Origin: Chitinophaga lutea
GTDB taxonomy: Bacteria; Bacteroidota; Bacteroidia; Chitinophagales; Chitinophagaceae
Assembly (NCBI RefSeq): GCF_003813775.1
Contig: NZ_RPDH01000003.1
Coordinates: 744,001 to 808,000, forward strand
Length of the DNA: 64,000 nt
Direction: 5' to 3'
Position numbers and translations under genes: made by a program. Each line of letters opens with the position of its first letter. Within the stretch, counting starts at the first letter, position 1. The notes beneath the pieces are model-generated. The model ran no database searches. It saw only the letters and a program-made list of their open reading frames with translations, and was not told where the DNA came from. Of the stretch, positions 1 through 7,237 are shown one piece after another.

Positions 1-1116
1 TACAATTACCGCAACTACGTGGAGTTCGGTTACCTCGACCCGCTGCAGAAAACATTCGCCCACCTGGTGAAACAGGCCGGTTACAAAACGGCGATCGCCG
101 GCAAATGGCAGCTAGGTAACAACAACAAACTGCCTGCGCATTTCGGGTTCGACCAGTATTGCCTCTGGCAGCTGACGTACGGCCGCGCGAAAGGGGAGCG
201 TTACGCCAAACCCCTCGTTGAACAGGACGGGCGCATCCTGCCTGTGACGGACGATGATTACGGTCCGGATATTTTCACCAATTACCTGCTGCAGTTCATC
301 GAGCAGAACAAAAACAACCGCTTCCTGGCCTATTACCCCATGGCGCTGGTGCATGATCCCTTCCTGCCCACGCCGGACAGCAAAAGCTGGGAAACCGATG
401 TCGCCGGCCGGCATAAAAAAGACACGGCGAATTTCCGCGACATGGTGGCCTATGCCGACAAAGAGGTGGGGCGTATCATCGACAAACTCAAACAGCTCGG
501 CCTCTACGAGAACACCATCATCATCTTCACCGGCGATAACGGCACCGGCCGGCCGATTGTGACGCCGCTGAAAGACGGCACTACCGTGAGAGGAGGGAAG
601 GGCCTCACCCTGAGCCGCGGCCATCACGTACCGCTCATCGCTAACTGGGGCAACGGCCGTAACCGGAAACACGTCACCGACGACCTGGTGGATTTCACCG
701 ACGTGCTCGCCACCATCGCCGAAGCCACGGGCCAGCAGGTGCCCGCCGCCTGGGAAACCGACGGGGTGAGTTTCCTGCCGCAGATCAAAGGAGAGAAGGG
801 GCATCCCCGCAAATGGATATTCTCCCATTACAGCCCGCTCCATAATGCCGGCGAGAACAAACATGCCAATGAATTTTTCCGCAACCACCGTTTTAAACTT
901 TACCGCGACGGAAGGCTCTATGATCTGGAGCGTGATCCGGAAGAGACGGCGCCGTTACCGGAAGGAAGCGGGGGAGCAGAGGCGGAAGCGGTGAGAAAAA
1001 CATTTACCGCAGAGTTCGCCAAACTGCCCGCCTGGAAACCCGGCGACCCCGGCAAACCGAAGGTGATACTGCCCGGCCTCGAACCACATAAAATTCAAAT
1101 CGCCAAAGAAGATTAA
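1..1116 (+). CDS. Sulfatase (arylsulfatase family), 5' end outside window
   Basis: Hydrolyses sulfate esters, probably on sulfated polysaccharide, after export to the periplasm. The reading frame is open from base 1, so the N-terminal signal peptide and the C-x-P-S-R maturation motif lie upstream of the window. Visible family motifs are GKWQLG near the start, HDPF, and FTGDNGT (metal and sulfate ligands). The usual GKWHLG has Gln instead of His (codon 109-111). The C-terminal LYDLERDPEE block is typical of sulfatases. It is followed 2 bases later by a second sulfatase, which suggests one transcript. Family is certain; substrate is unknown. Confidence 0.93.
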   Translation, partial: YNYRNYVEFGYLDPLQKTFAHLVKQAGYKTAIAGKWQLGNNNKLPAHFGFDQYCLWQLTYGRAKGERYAKPLVEQDGRILPVTDDDYGPDIFTNYLLQFIEQNKNNRFLAYYPMALVHDPFLPTPDSKSWETDVAGRHKKDTANFRDMVAYADKEVGRIIDKLKQLGLYENTIIIFTGDNGTGRPIVTPLKDGTTVRGGKGLTLSRGHHVPLIANWGNGRNRKHVTDDLVDFTDVLATIAEATGQQVPAAWETDGVSFLPQIKGEKGHPRKWIFSHYSPLHNAGENKHANEFFRNHRFKLYRDGRLYDLERDPEETAPLPEGSGGAEAEAVRKTFTAEFAKLPAWKPGDPGKPKVILPGLEPHKIQIAKED

Positions 1117-1118
1117 CG

Positions 1119-2480
1119 ATGTATAAAAATCTTTTCACGCTGCTGTTACTCGCAGCTTCCATCACCGCCTCCGCGCAGCAGAAGCCGAACGTGCTGTTCA
1201 TCGCGGTAGACGACCTCAACGACTGGATAGGCGCCTACGGCGGTTATCCCGGTGTTAAAACACCCAACCTCGACCGCCTGGCGAAGAAAGGCGAGCTCTT
1301 TACCCGCGCGTATTGTTCCGCGCCAGCCTGTAACCCGTCGCGCGCCAGCCTGCTCACGGGCGTCCGGCCGTCGACCTCCGGGGTATATCACAACGACCAG
1401 CCCTGGCGCCCCGCTTTACCGAACGCCGTTACCCTGCCCCAGTATTTCACCGCCAACGGGTACGAAGTAGCCGGCATCGGGAAGATCTTTCACGACGTCT
1501 ATAACGATGCCGCCTCCTGGCCGGTGTATCACAAAGTGCAGAAATCCCCCGAACCGCCCGGCGCACCCGTGGTAGGAAAAGGTCACTTCGACTGGAGCCC
1601 CGTCAAGGCGAAGGATGAAGACATGGGCGATTACAAGAACGTGGACCGTGCCATCGCATTTTTAGGGCAGCAAAGGCAGAAGCCGTTTTTCCTGGCCGTG
1701 GGCTTCACCCGTCCGCACCTGCCCTGGTATGTGCCGCAGCAGTACTTCGACCAGTACCCGATTAACAGCATACAGCTGCCGAAAGTGACCGCCAACGACC
1801 TGCAGGACGTGCCCGCAGCGGGCGTCGCCATCGCCAAACCCGGCGGCGACCATGCTTTTATCCAAAAGAGCGGCCAATGGAAAAACGCCATCCAGGGCTA
1901 CCTGGCGAGCATTACGTTTACCGACGGGCAGATCGGCCGTTTGCTCGATGCGCTTGACAAAAGCCCGTATAAAGGCAATACGATCATCGTACTGTTCGGC
2001 GATCATGGCTGGCACCTCGGCGAGAAGGAACACTGGCGCAAGTTCGCCCTGTGGGAAGAAGCGGCGCGCGTACCGTTCATCGTGCTCGCGCCTGGTTTTA
2101 CCAAAGCCGGCACCAGCTCCGGCCGCACGGTGAGCCTGCTCGATATTTACCCTACGCTGGTGGATCTCTGCCGGTTGCCCGTTAAAAAAGAGCTGGAAGG
2201 CAACAGCCTGGTGCCCCTGCTGAAAAATCCCCTGGCCGTGTGGGATCGCCCCGCTGTTACCACGCACGGGCTCAACAATCATTCCGTGCGGTCGGAGCGC
2301 TGGCGTTATATCCGGTATGAAGACGGCTCCGAAGAATTATACGATCATGACCAGGATCCGCAGGAATGGAAAAACCTCGCCGGCGACGCGCAATACAACA
2401 ACGTTAAATCAGACCTGGCCAAATGGCTGCCGAAGGTGAACGCACCGAACGCCGCCAGCAGGAAAACCGCAAAACTGTAA
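1119..2480 (+). CDS. Sulfatase, iduronate-2-sulfatase-like
   Basis: Exported sulfatase of 453 residues. A Sec signal peptide (MYKNLFTLLLLAAS, cleaved near residue 19) precedes PNVLFIAVDDLN, the metal-binding start of the fold. The maturation motif is C71-N-P-S-R, the Cys being the residue converted to formylglycine. GKIFH, FTRPHLPWYVP and FGDHGWHLGE are the later metal/sulfate motifs, and GKIFH plus the overall layout resemble iduronate-2-sulfatase-type enzymes. It sits between two other sulfatase genes with gaps of 2 and 3 bases. The full-length, intact active site suggests a working enzyme; the sugar substrate cannot be read from sequence. Confidence 0.95.
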   Translation: MYKNLFTLLLLAASITASAQQKPNVLFIAVDDLNDWIGAYGGYPGVKTPNLDRLAKKGELFTRAYCSAPACNPSRASLLTGVRPSTSGVYHNDQPWRPALPNAVTLPQYFTANGYEVAGIGKIFHDVYNDAASWPVYHKVQKSPEPPGAPVVGKGHFDWSPVKAKDEDMGDYKNVDRAIAFLGQQRQKPFFLAVGFTRPHLPWYVPQQYFDQYPINSIQLPKVTANDLQDVPAAGVAIAKPGGDHAFIQKSGQWKNAIQGYLASITFTDGQIGRLLDALDKSPYKGNTIIVLFGDHGWHLGEKEHWRKFALWEEAARVPFIVLAPGFTKAGTSSGRTVSLLDIYPTLVDLCRLPVKKELEGNSLVPLLKNPLAVWDRPAVTTHGLNNHSVRSERWRYIRYEDGSEELYDHDQDPQEWKNLAGDAQYNNVKSDLAKWLPKVNAPNAASRKTAKL

Positions 2481-2483
2481 CAC

Positions 2484-3890
2484 ATGAAACGGATACTTTT
2501 TATGGGGCTGCTGGCCATTGCCATGCAGGCCGCCGCACAAAAGAAACCCAATGTGCTGTTCATCGCCGTGGATGACCTGAACAACGACCTGGGCGCCTAC
2601 GGCTCAAAGCTGGTGAAATCGCCGAACATCGACCGCCTCGCGGCGCGCGGGGTGCGGTTCGACAGGGCGTACACGCAGTTCCCGCTGTGCAGTCCCAGCC
2701 GCTCGTCGCTGCTCACCGGCTACCGCCCCGATGTTACGCGCATCTACGAGCTGAGAACGCATTTCCGCAGCATTTTGCCGGACGTGGTGACGCTGCCGCA
2801 GCTGTACAAACAAAACGGGTACGAGGCCATCCGGATAGGCAAGATCTTCCATTACGGCGTTCCCGGGCAGATCGGCACCAACGGGCTCGACGATTCGCTG
2901 TCGTGGAGCCGCGTCATCAACCCCAAAGGCCGCGATAAAACGGAAGAAAGCAAAGTGGTGAACCTGACGCCCGCCCGCGGTCTGGGCAGCGCGCTGGCGT
3001 ATTATGCCGCCGATGGGGCGGACAATGAACAAACCGACGGCCTCATCGCTGAAGAGGCGATCAAAGTGCTGGAGCAGAAAAAGAACGAGCCGTTTTTCCT
3101 GGCGGTGGGTTTCTTCCGGCCGCACAGTCCTTATGTAGCGCCGAAGAAGTACTTCGACCTGTACAACCTGAACGACATCCCCATCGCCGGCGATATCGAA
3201 AAAGACCTGGAAGACGTGCCGCCCGCCGCCCTGTTCACCAATCCGCCCAACTGGGGGCTGCCTGTCGATAAACTGAAAGAAGCCAAACGTGCGTATTACG
3301 CATCCATTTCGTTCATGGATGCGCAGGTGGGCCGTTTGCTCGACGCCATCGACCGTTTGCAGCTGGCAGACAATACGATCATCGTGCTGTGGAGCGACCA
3401 TGGTTATAATGTGAGCGAGCACGGCCAGTGGATGAAACAAAGCCTTTTCGAAAAATCCGCCCGCGTTCCGCTGATCATCGCCGCACCCGGAGCAGCCAAA
3501 GGCAAGGCCTCCGCTCGTACGGTGGAGCTGCTCGATATTTATCCCACGCTGGCGGAGCTGTCGAAACTCACCCCGCCGAGGCCGCTCGACGGCCGGAGTC
3601 TTGCGCCGTTGTTGAAGAACCCGGCGGCGAAGTGGGACAAACCCGCACTGACGCAGGTGCGGCGCGGCCCCGACACCATCGGCCGCAGCGTGCGGACGGA
3701 ACGCTGGCGTTACACCGAATGGGCCGACGGGAAGGCAGGTGTTGAACTGTACGATCACCAGGCGGACGCAGGAGAGATCACCAACCTGGCGAAGGACCCC
3801 GCGTACGCCGCGCAGGTGAAGGAACTGGCCGCATTGTTGCGGAAGAGTTACGGGCTGCCGCTGGTGCGGCTCAAAACGGCCGGGCAATAA
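2484..3890 (+). CDS. Sulfatase, iduronate-2-sulfatase-like
   Basis: Second full-length exported sulfatase (468 residues), a paralogue of the preceding gene. The signal peptide ends near MQAAAQ, followed by PNVLFIAVDDLNND. The maturation motif is C69-S-P-S-R. GKIFHYG, FFRPHSPYVAP and WSDHGYNVSEHGQW supply the remaining active-site positions. The gene begins 3 bases after the previous stop, so the three sulfatases are probably co-transcribed. It differs from its neighbour mainly in the middle insert (residues ~135-190) and C-terminus, which suggests different substrate specificity. A long antisense frame opposite it is a composition shadow. Confidence 0.95.
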   Translation: MKRILFMGLLAIAMQAAAQKKPNVLFIAVDDLNNDLGAYGSKLVKSPNIDRLAARGVRFDRAYTQFPLCSPSRSSLLTGYRPDVTRIYELRTHFRSILPDVVTLPQLYKQNGYEAIRIGKIFHYGVPGQIGTNGLDDSLSWSRVINPKGRDKTEESKVVNLTPARGLGSALAYYAADGADNEQTDGLIAEEAIKVLEQKKNEPFFLAVGFFRPHSPYVAPKKYFDLYNLNDIPIAGDIEKDLEDVPPAALFTNPPNWGLPVDKLKEAKRAYYASISFMDAQVGRLLDAIDRLQLADNTIIVLWSDHGYNVSEHGQWMKQSLFEKSARVPLIIAAPGAAKGKASARTVELLDIYPTLAELSKLTPPRPLDGRSLAPLLKNPAAKWDKPALTQVRRGPDTIGRSVRTERWRYTEWADGKAGVELYDHQADAGEITNLAKDPAYAAQVKELAALLRKSYGLPLVRLKTAGQ

Positions 3891-3964
3891 ATGAAGCCGG
3901 GGATATAAATTTTTGAAAATGAAGCGCTGCAACTTTGTAGCTTCACGGTAAGAACATAACAATA

Positions 3965-4981
3965 ATGCGTGTATTTCAATGGGTCATAGGAGGAACGCTG
4001 CTGCTGGCGCAACCAGCCTGCCAGCAAGCTTCCACAGGCAAAGGCAATCAACAGGCGGATTCGGTGGCCACAAGGGCCGGCGGCGATACTACGGCCGGTA
4101 TGGTGCTGATCAAAGGCGGCAGTTTTGAGATGGGCTCGGAAGAGTTCCCGGACAGTCGCCCGGTGCATCGCGTCACCGTAGGCGATTTCTGGATGGACGA
4201 GCATGAAGTGACGAACGCACAATTCGCCGCCTTCGTGAAAGCCACCGGCTATCAGACAGTTTCCGAACTGCCCCTAGACCCGGCCGATTATCCCGATGTG
4301 CCGAAAGAAAAACTGGTGCCTTCGTCGGCCGTATTCACCCCGCCGCCACAGCCCGTGCCGCTCGACAACCCGCTGCAATGGTGGGCGTACGTGCCCGGGG
4401 CCAACTGGCAGCATCCGTTCGGGAGCGGCAGCAGCATCGCCGGAAAAGATAACGAGCCCGTGGTGCACATCAGTTATAAAGACGCCGCCGCGTACGCGAA
4501 GTGGGCCGGCAAAAGGCTGCCCACCGAAGCCGAATGGGAATACGCCGCCCGCGCCGGCGGCCGGCAAACGAAGTTCTACTGGGGCGAAGAACTGAAACCC
4601 GGCGGCAAATGGCCGGCGAATATTTTCCAGGGGAACTTCCCTTCCGGCAATACCAACGAAGACGGCTACACCGGCGTATCGCCCGTAAAAACTTTCCCGC
4701 CCAACGCGTTCGGCCTCTACGATATGGACGGCAACGTATGGGAATGGTGCGAGGATTTTTACCGTCCCGATTATTACCAGCACAGCGATACCCTCAACCC
4801 GAAAGGCCCGCCCGACAGTTTCGACCCCGACGAACCCGGCGCGGTGAAGCGGGTACAGCGAGGCGGTTCATTTTTGTGCAGCGACCAGTACTGCATCCGC
4901 TACCGTGCAGGCAGCCGGGGTAAAGGTGAGATCACCAGCGCCAGTAACAACCTGGGTTTCCGGTGTGTGAAGGATAAATAA
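3965..4981 (+). CDS. Formylglycine-generating enzyme (SUMF1/FGE family), exported
   Basis: FGE oxidises the sulfatase Cys in C-x-P-S-R to formylglycine using oxygen and copper. The 338-residue protein has the family opening GGSFEMGS (residues ~50), EVTNAQFAAFV, RLPTEAEWEYAARAG, GNVWEWCEDFY and the C-terminal GGSFLCSDQYCIRYR. The last holds Cys305 and Cys310, spaced like the two copper-binding cysteines of true FGE, which many FGE-fold relatives lack. An N-terminal hydrophobic stretch ending QPAC predicts export; the Cys could be lipidated but the lipobox is poor. It lies 74 bases after three sulfatase genes, its likely substrates. Confidence 0.9.
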   Translation: MRVFQWVIGGTLLLAQPACQQASTGKGNQQADSVATRAGGDTTAGMVLIKGGSFEMGSEEFPDSRPVHRVTVGDFWMDEHEVTNAQFAAFVKATGYQTVSELPLDPADYPDVPKEKLVPSSAVFTPPPQPVPLDNPLQWWAYVPGANWQHPFGSGSSIAGKDNEPVVHISYKDAAAYAKWAGKRLPTEAEWEYAARAGGRQTKFYWGEELKPGGKWPANIFQGNFPSGNTNEDGYTGVSPVKTFPPNAFGLYDMDGNVWEWCEDFYRPDYYQHSDTLNPKGPPDSFDPDEPGAVKRVQRGGSFLCSDQYCIRYRAGSRGKGEITSASNNLGFRCVKDK

Positions 4982-5013
4982 TGAAAGTGTTCCTGTAAGG
5001 GGCATAAGGAAAA

Positions 5014-5042
5014 ATCGTATCGGTTTTTTGATACGCTTTTTT
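5014..5042 (+). terminator. Rho-independent terminator after the FGE gene
   Basis: Six-base stem CGTATC/GATACG with a T-rich loop, followed by CTTTTTTC. It lies 33 bases after the FGE stop and closes the sulfatase operon. Confidence 0.6.
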
Positions 5043-5109
5043 CGTGCCATACAGAGCAGTAAACCTTGCGCAAAACAATCGAAAAGCAGCAGAAGCAGGC
5101 TTTTTGATG

Positions 5110-5117
5110 TAGGTTTG
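5110..5117 (+). promoter_or_regulatory. Bacteroidota -7 promoter element
   Basis: TAGGTTTG matches the Bacteroidota -7 consensus TAnnTTTG. No clear -33 TTTG is seen at the expected distance. Transcription would begin about 5124, which supports ATG 5138 rather than the upstream GTG 5117 as the start of the next gene. Confidence 0.4.
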
Positions 5118-5137
5118 TGTTGTCAACGTATGCAATT

Positions 5138-5539
5138 ATGTGGTACACCATTTTACTGATATTGGGATTAACCCTGTTAACCTTGTCTTTCTTTACGTTC
5201 AGGCGATCATTGATTTTCCTGCGTAACTGTGAGAGAGTGACCGGCACCGTAACGGAGCTGCAGGTGGTGAGGGATTCCGAAGGCGATTGTTTCCGGCCGG
5301 TATTCAAGTTCAGGGCCAGCAACGACGTGGAATTCCTGTACACGCATTCCACCGCCAGTGATCCGCCGGCATTTACCGTCGGGGATAAAGCGGAAATCGT
5401 GTTCAAACCCGGCGAGCCGGAGTCTGCGGAACTACTGACCTATATGGCGGTTTTCAGGCCAACGGTTTTCCTCGTGGCAGCGGGTTTGCCGATGGCGGTG
5501 GTGGGAGCGGGGTATTACCTCTCCGGCATGCTCTTTTAA
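5138..5539 (+). CDS. DUF3592-like small membrane protein
   Basis: A 133-residue protein with one N-terminal membrane helix (residues ~3-22), a central beta-rich extracytoplasmic part (VTGTVTELQVV, RPVFKFRA, VGDKAEIVFKPGEPESAEL) and a C-terminal helix (~110-130). This helix-domain-helix plan and the GTV...RPVFKF pattern fit DUF3592, a family of unknown function. The frame extends upstream to GTG 5117, but ATG 5138 is chosen because the -7 element overlaps the GTG. It is a monocistron between two hairpins. No function is proposed. Confidence 0.7.
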   Translation: MWYTILLILGLTLLTLSFFTFRRSLIFLRNCERVTGTVTELQVVRDSEGDCFRPVFKFRASNDVEFLYTHSTASDPPAFTVGDKAEIVFKPGEPESAELLTYMAVFRPTVFLVAAGLPMAVVGAGYYLSGMLF

Positions 5540-5571
5540 CAATGTTGTTGCCGGGTGCAAATACAGGATCC

Positions 5572-5640
5572 CTAAACTGGTGTGCCCAAAGAATCAGCTG
5601 ATGCTTTCGTGAGCTTGTTGATCCAGTAGTTTTCGGGCAT
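5572..5640 (-). pseudogene. Possible 3' remnant of a lost gene
   Basis: A 22-codon frame (MPENYWINKLTKASADSLGT...) with protein-like composition ends in TAG. In the same frame upstream, a coding-like stretch EEQEFIEH is interrupted by TGA. It reads like the tail of a decayed gene rather than a functional peptide. No family is recognised. Confidence 0.2.
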
Positions 5641-5681
5641 CAGCGTTTTTCAATGCTCAATAAATTCCTGTTCTTCCGAAA

Positions 5682-5720
5682 GAAAAATGGACAAGCCGGC
5701 GATTTTTCCGGTTTGTCCAT
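5682..5720 (-). terminator. Terminator of the tRNA-Cys transcript
   Basis: On the minus strand ATGGACAAACCGG and CCGGCTTGTCCAT form a 13-position stem with one mismatch, followed by TTTTTC. It begins 6 bases after the tRNA 3' end. Confidence 0.75.
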
Positions 5721-5725
5721 TCCAG

Positions 5726-5796
5726 TAGTCGCGGGTGGATTCGAACCACCGTGAAAGGCTTTGCAGGCCTTTACCTAACCACTCGGCCACACGACA
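5726..5796 (-). tRNA. tRNA-Cys (GCA), atypical acceptor end
   Basis: The minus strand folds as a 71-nt cloverleaf: D-arm GCC/GGT, anticodon stem AAGGC/GCCTT around loop CTGCAAA (anticodon GCA, cysteine), and T-arm GGTGG-TTCGAAT-CCACC. The acceptor arms TGTCGTG and CGCGACT pair at six positions, but 1-72 would be U-U. Position 73 is A, whereas cysteine tRNAs of bacteria normally have U73, a key identity base for CysRS. CCA is not encoded. It lies 3 bases downstream of the hydroxylase stop codon on the same strand and is followed by a strong terminator. It is either a variant or a degenerate tRNA-Cys copy. Confidence 0.85.
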
Positions 5797-5799
5797 GTA

Positions 5800-7023
5800 T
5801 CATCGGGTCCTTTGAAAGAGCAGGCGGTGCAGTGACTTTTCGATGCGGGAAAAATAGAACGTCAGCAGTCCTGCGAACAGCAGCACACTGGCAAATACGT
5901 ACAGGTGCGGGAAGTAGATCAGGAATGTAACGGCGATCAGCATCATGCGGGCGTATTCGAGGTAAAAGAACCATTTCTTCTGCTCGAGGATGGCGCCGGT
6001 GTTGACGAGGCTGATGAGAATGAATAATACAATGAACACATTCAGGCCCACCGGGATGTATGCTTCCAGCAGCGTGGCCACGAACAGCAGACTGATGCTG
6101 ATGATGGTCTGGATGATGATATAGATGCGCTGGAACTTCGTCTGTTTGCGCACCTTTGTTTTCCGCAGCCATACTTCTTCCAGTTGTCCCCTGATCTCCG
6201 GATCGATATCGTCCGGTTTCCCGAAAACAACCTTCCACCTCGCTTTCCAGCTTACCGCTCTTCTGAACGCCGTCAGCAGCTCGAGCATAAAATGAAACTG
6301 TTGCCAGAGGAAACTGTGGCTCTTCAGCGGTTTGGTAAGGCCGTACACACAGGGCTCTTCATCGCGCTCCGGCGTGAAGGTGCCGAACATCTTGTCCCAG
6401 ATGATGAGCACGTCGCCGTAGTTTTTGTCGAGGTACGCCTCGTTGGAACTGTGATGCACCCGGTGGTGCGAGGGCGTTACCATAAAATACTCCAGGATGC
6501 CCAGTTTGCCGATGGTTTGGGTATGGATGAAAAATGGATAGAGCCCATGCACCAGCAGTAACGAGGTGATCATGGCCGGCGGGAAACCCGCCAGGGGCAG
6601 CACGGCCCAGAAAAGGGAGCGGGCCGCTGCCTGGAAAACGGTTATTCTTGCAGATACGGTGTAGTTAAAATCTTCGCTCTGGTGATGCACCACGTGCGCG
6701 GCCCAGAGGATGTTCACTTCGTGGGCGAGGCGGTGGTACCAGTACCACACGAAATCAGTGGCCAGGAAAAGCAGGAACCAGGTGTACCACTTCGGCTCAA
6801 AATGCCAGAGGGCAAAGTTCCGGTAGATGTAATCAAAGAAAAAGTAGAACAGCCCCGTCACGAAAATATCCAGCAGGCGTTCCGCGACGCCGATGTTCAG
6901 GTTGGCTATTGACTCGGCGAACTGGAAGTAATTTTTACCCGTTCTGCGGGAAATCACATATTCCAGGCCAATGAAAAACAGGAATCCGCCGATTGATAAA
7001 GCTATCCAGTTCAGGTTGGTCAT
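5800..7023 (-). CDS. Sterol desaturase / fatty acid hydroxylase family membrane protein
   Basis: Di-iron membrane oxygenase of 407 residues acting on a lipid. The histidine boxes are HRLAH, HVVHHQ and HRVHHSSN, ligands of the di-iron centre. Several membrane helices flank them (GFLFFIGLEYVI, WFLLFLATDFVW, AMITSLLLVHGLYPFF). A C-terminal extension of about 140 residues adds four more helices, a layout seen in alkylglycerol-monooxygenase-like members. The frame is open to 7173, but the start at 7023 (MTNLNWIALSIGG) is chosen because a promoter lies at 7048-7080. The exact lipid substrate is unknown. Confidence 0.88.
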   Translation of the reverse strand: MTNLNWIALSIGGFLFFIGLEYVISRRTGKNYFQFAESIANLNIGVAERLLDIFVTGLFYFFFDYIYRNFALWHFEPKWYTWFLLFLATDFVWYWYHRLAHEVNILWAAHVVHHQSEDFNYTVSARITVFQAAARSLFWAVLPLAGFPPAMITSLLLVHGLYPFFIHTQTIGKLGILEYFMVTPSHHRVHHSSNEAYLDKNYGDVLIIWDKMFGTFTPERDEEPCVYGLTKPLKSHSFLWQQFHFMLELLTAFRRAVSWKARWKVVFGKPDDIDPEIRGQLEEVWLRKTKVRKQTKFQRIYIIIQTIISISLLFVATLLEAYIPVGLNVFIVLFILISLVNTGAILEQKKWFFYLEYARMMLIAVTFLIYFPHLYVFASVLLFAGLLTFYFSRIEKSLHRLLFQRTR

Positions 7024-7029
7024 ATAACA

Positions 7030-7048
7030 GTCTACTAGTTTTGTAGAC
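7030..7048. promoter_or_regulatory. Operator-like palindrome at the hydroxylase start site
   Basis: GTCTAC and GTAGAC form a perfect 6-bp inverted repeat with a 7-bp spacer, placed between the -7 element and the ATG at 7023. That position would let a dimeric repressor (for example TetR-type) block transcription. No regulator gene is adjacent. Confidence 0.4.
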
Positions 7049-7080
7049 AAATATAGTGGTTTATGTATTTGGAGACAAAA
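7048..7080 (-). promoter_or_regulatory. Promoter of the sterol desaturase-like gene
   Basis: On the minus strand TTTTG (7076-7080) is followed after 20 bases by TATATTTG (7048-7055), the best match in the window to the Bacteroidota -33/-7 promoter (TTTG...TAnnTTTG). Confidence 0.65.
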
Positions 7081-7237
7081 TTTTTTGGGGGATGGGTGGG
7101 AAGACGGGAAGTTGCGGCAGGCGGGTTGCAGAGCCCTGTTTGCCGGTAAGATGCAAGTAAGCCCGCGATTCATTTTGCATTTCCATTAAAAAGACGCATT
7201 TTTAGCGCATAATTCGTTTTCCATTAAACCCGATACG

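Noticed and set aside
2604-3962. 452-codon antisense frame over the third sulfatase
   Set aside because: Opposite strand encodes an intact sulfatase with active-site motifs; the antisense product has no domain features.
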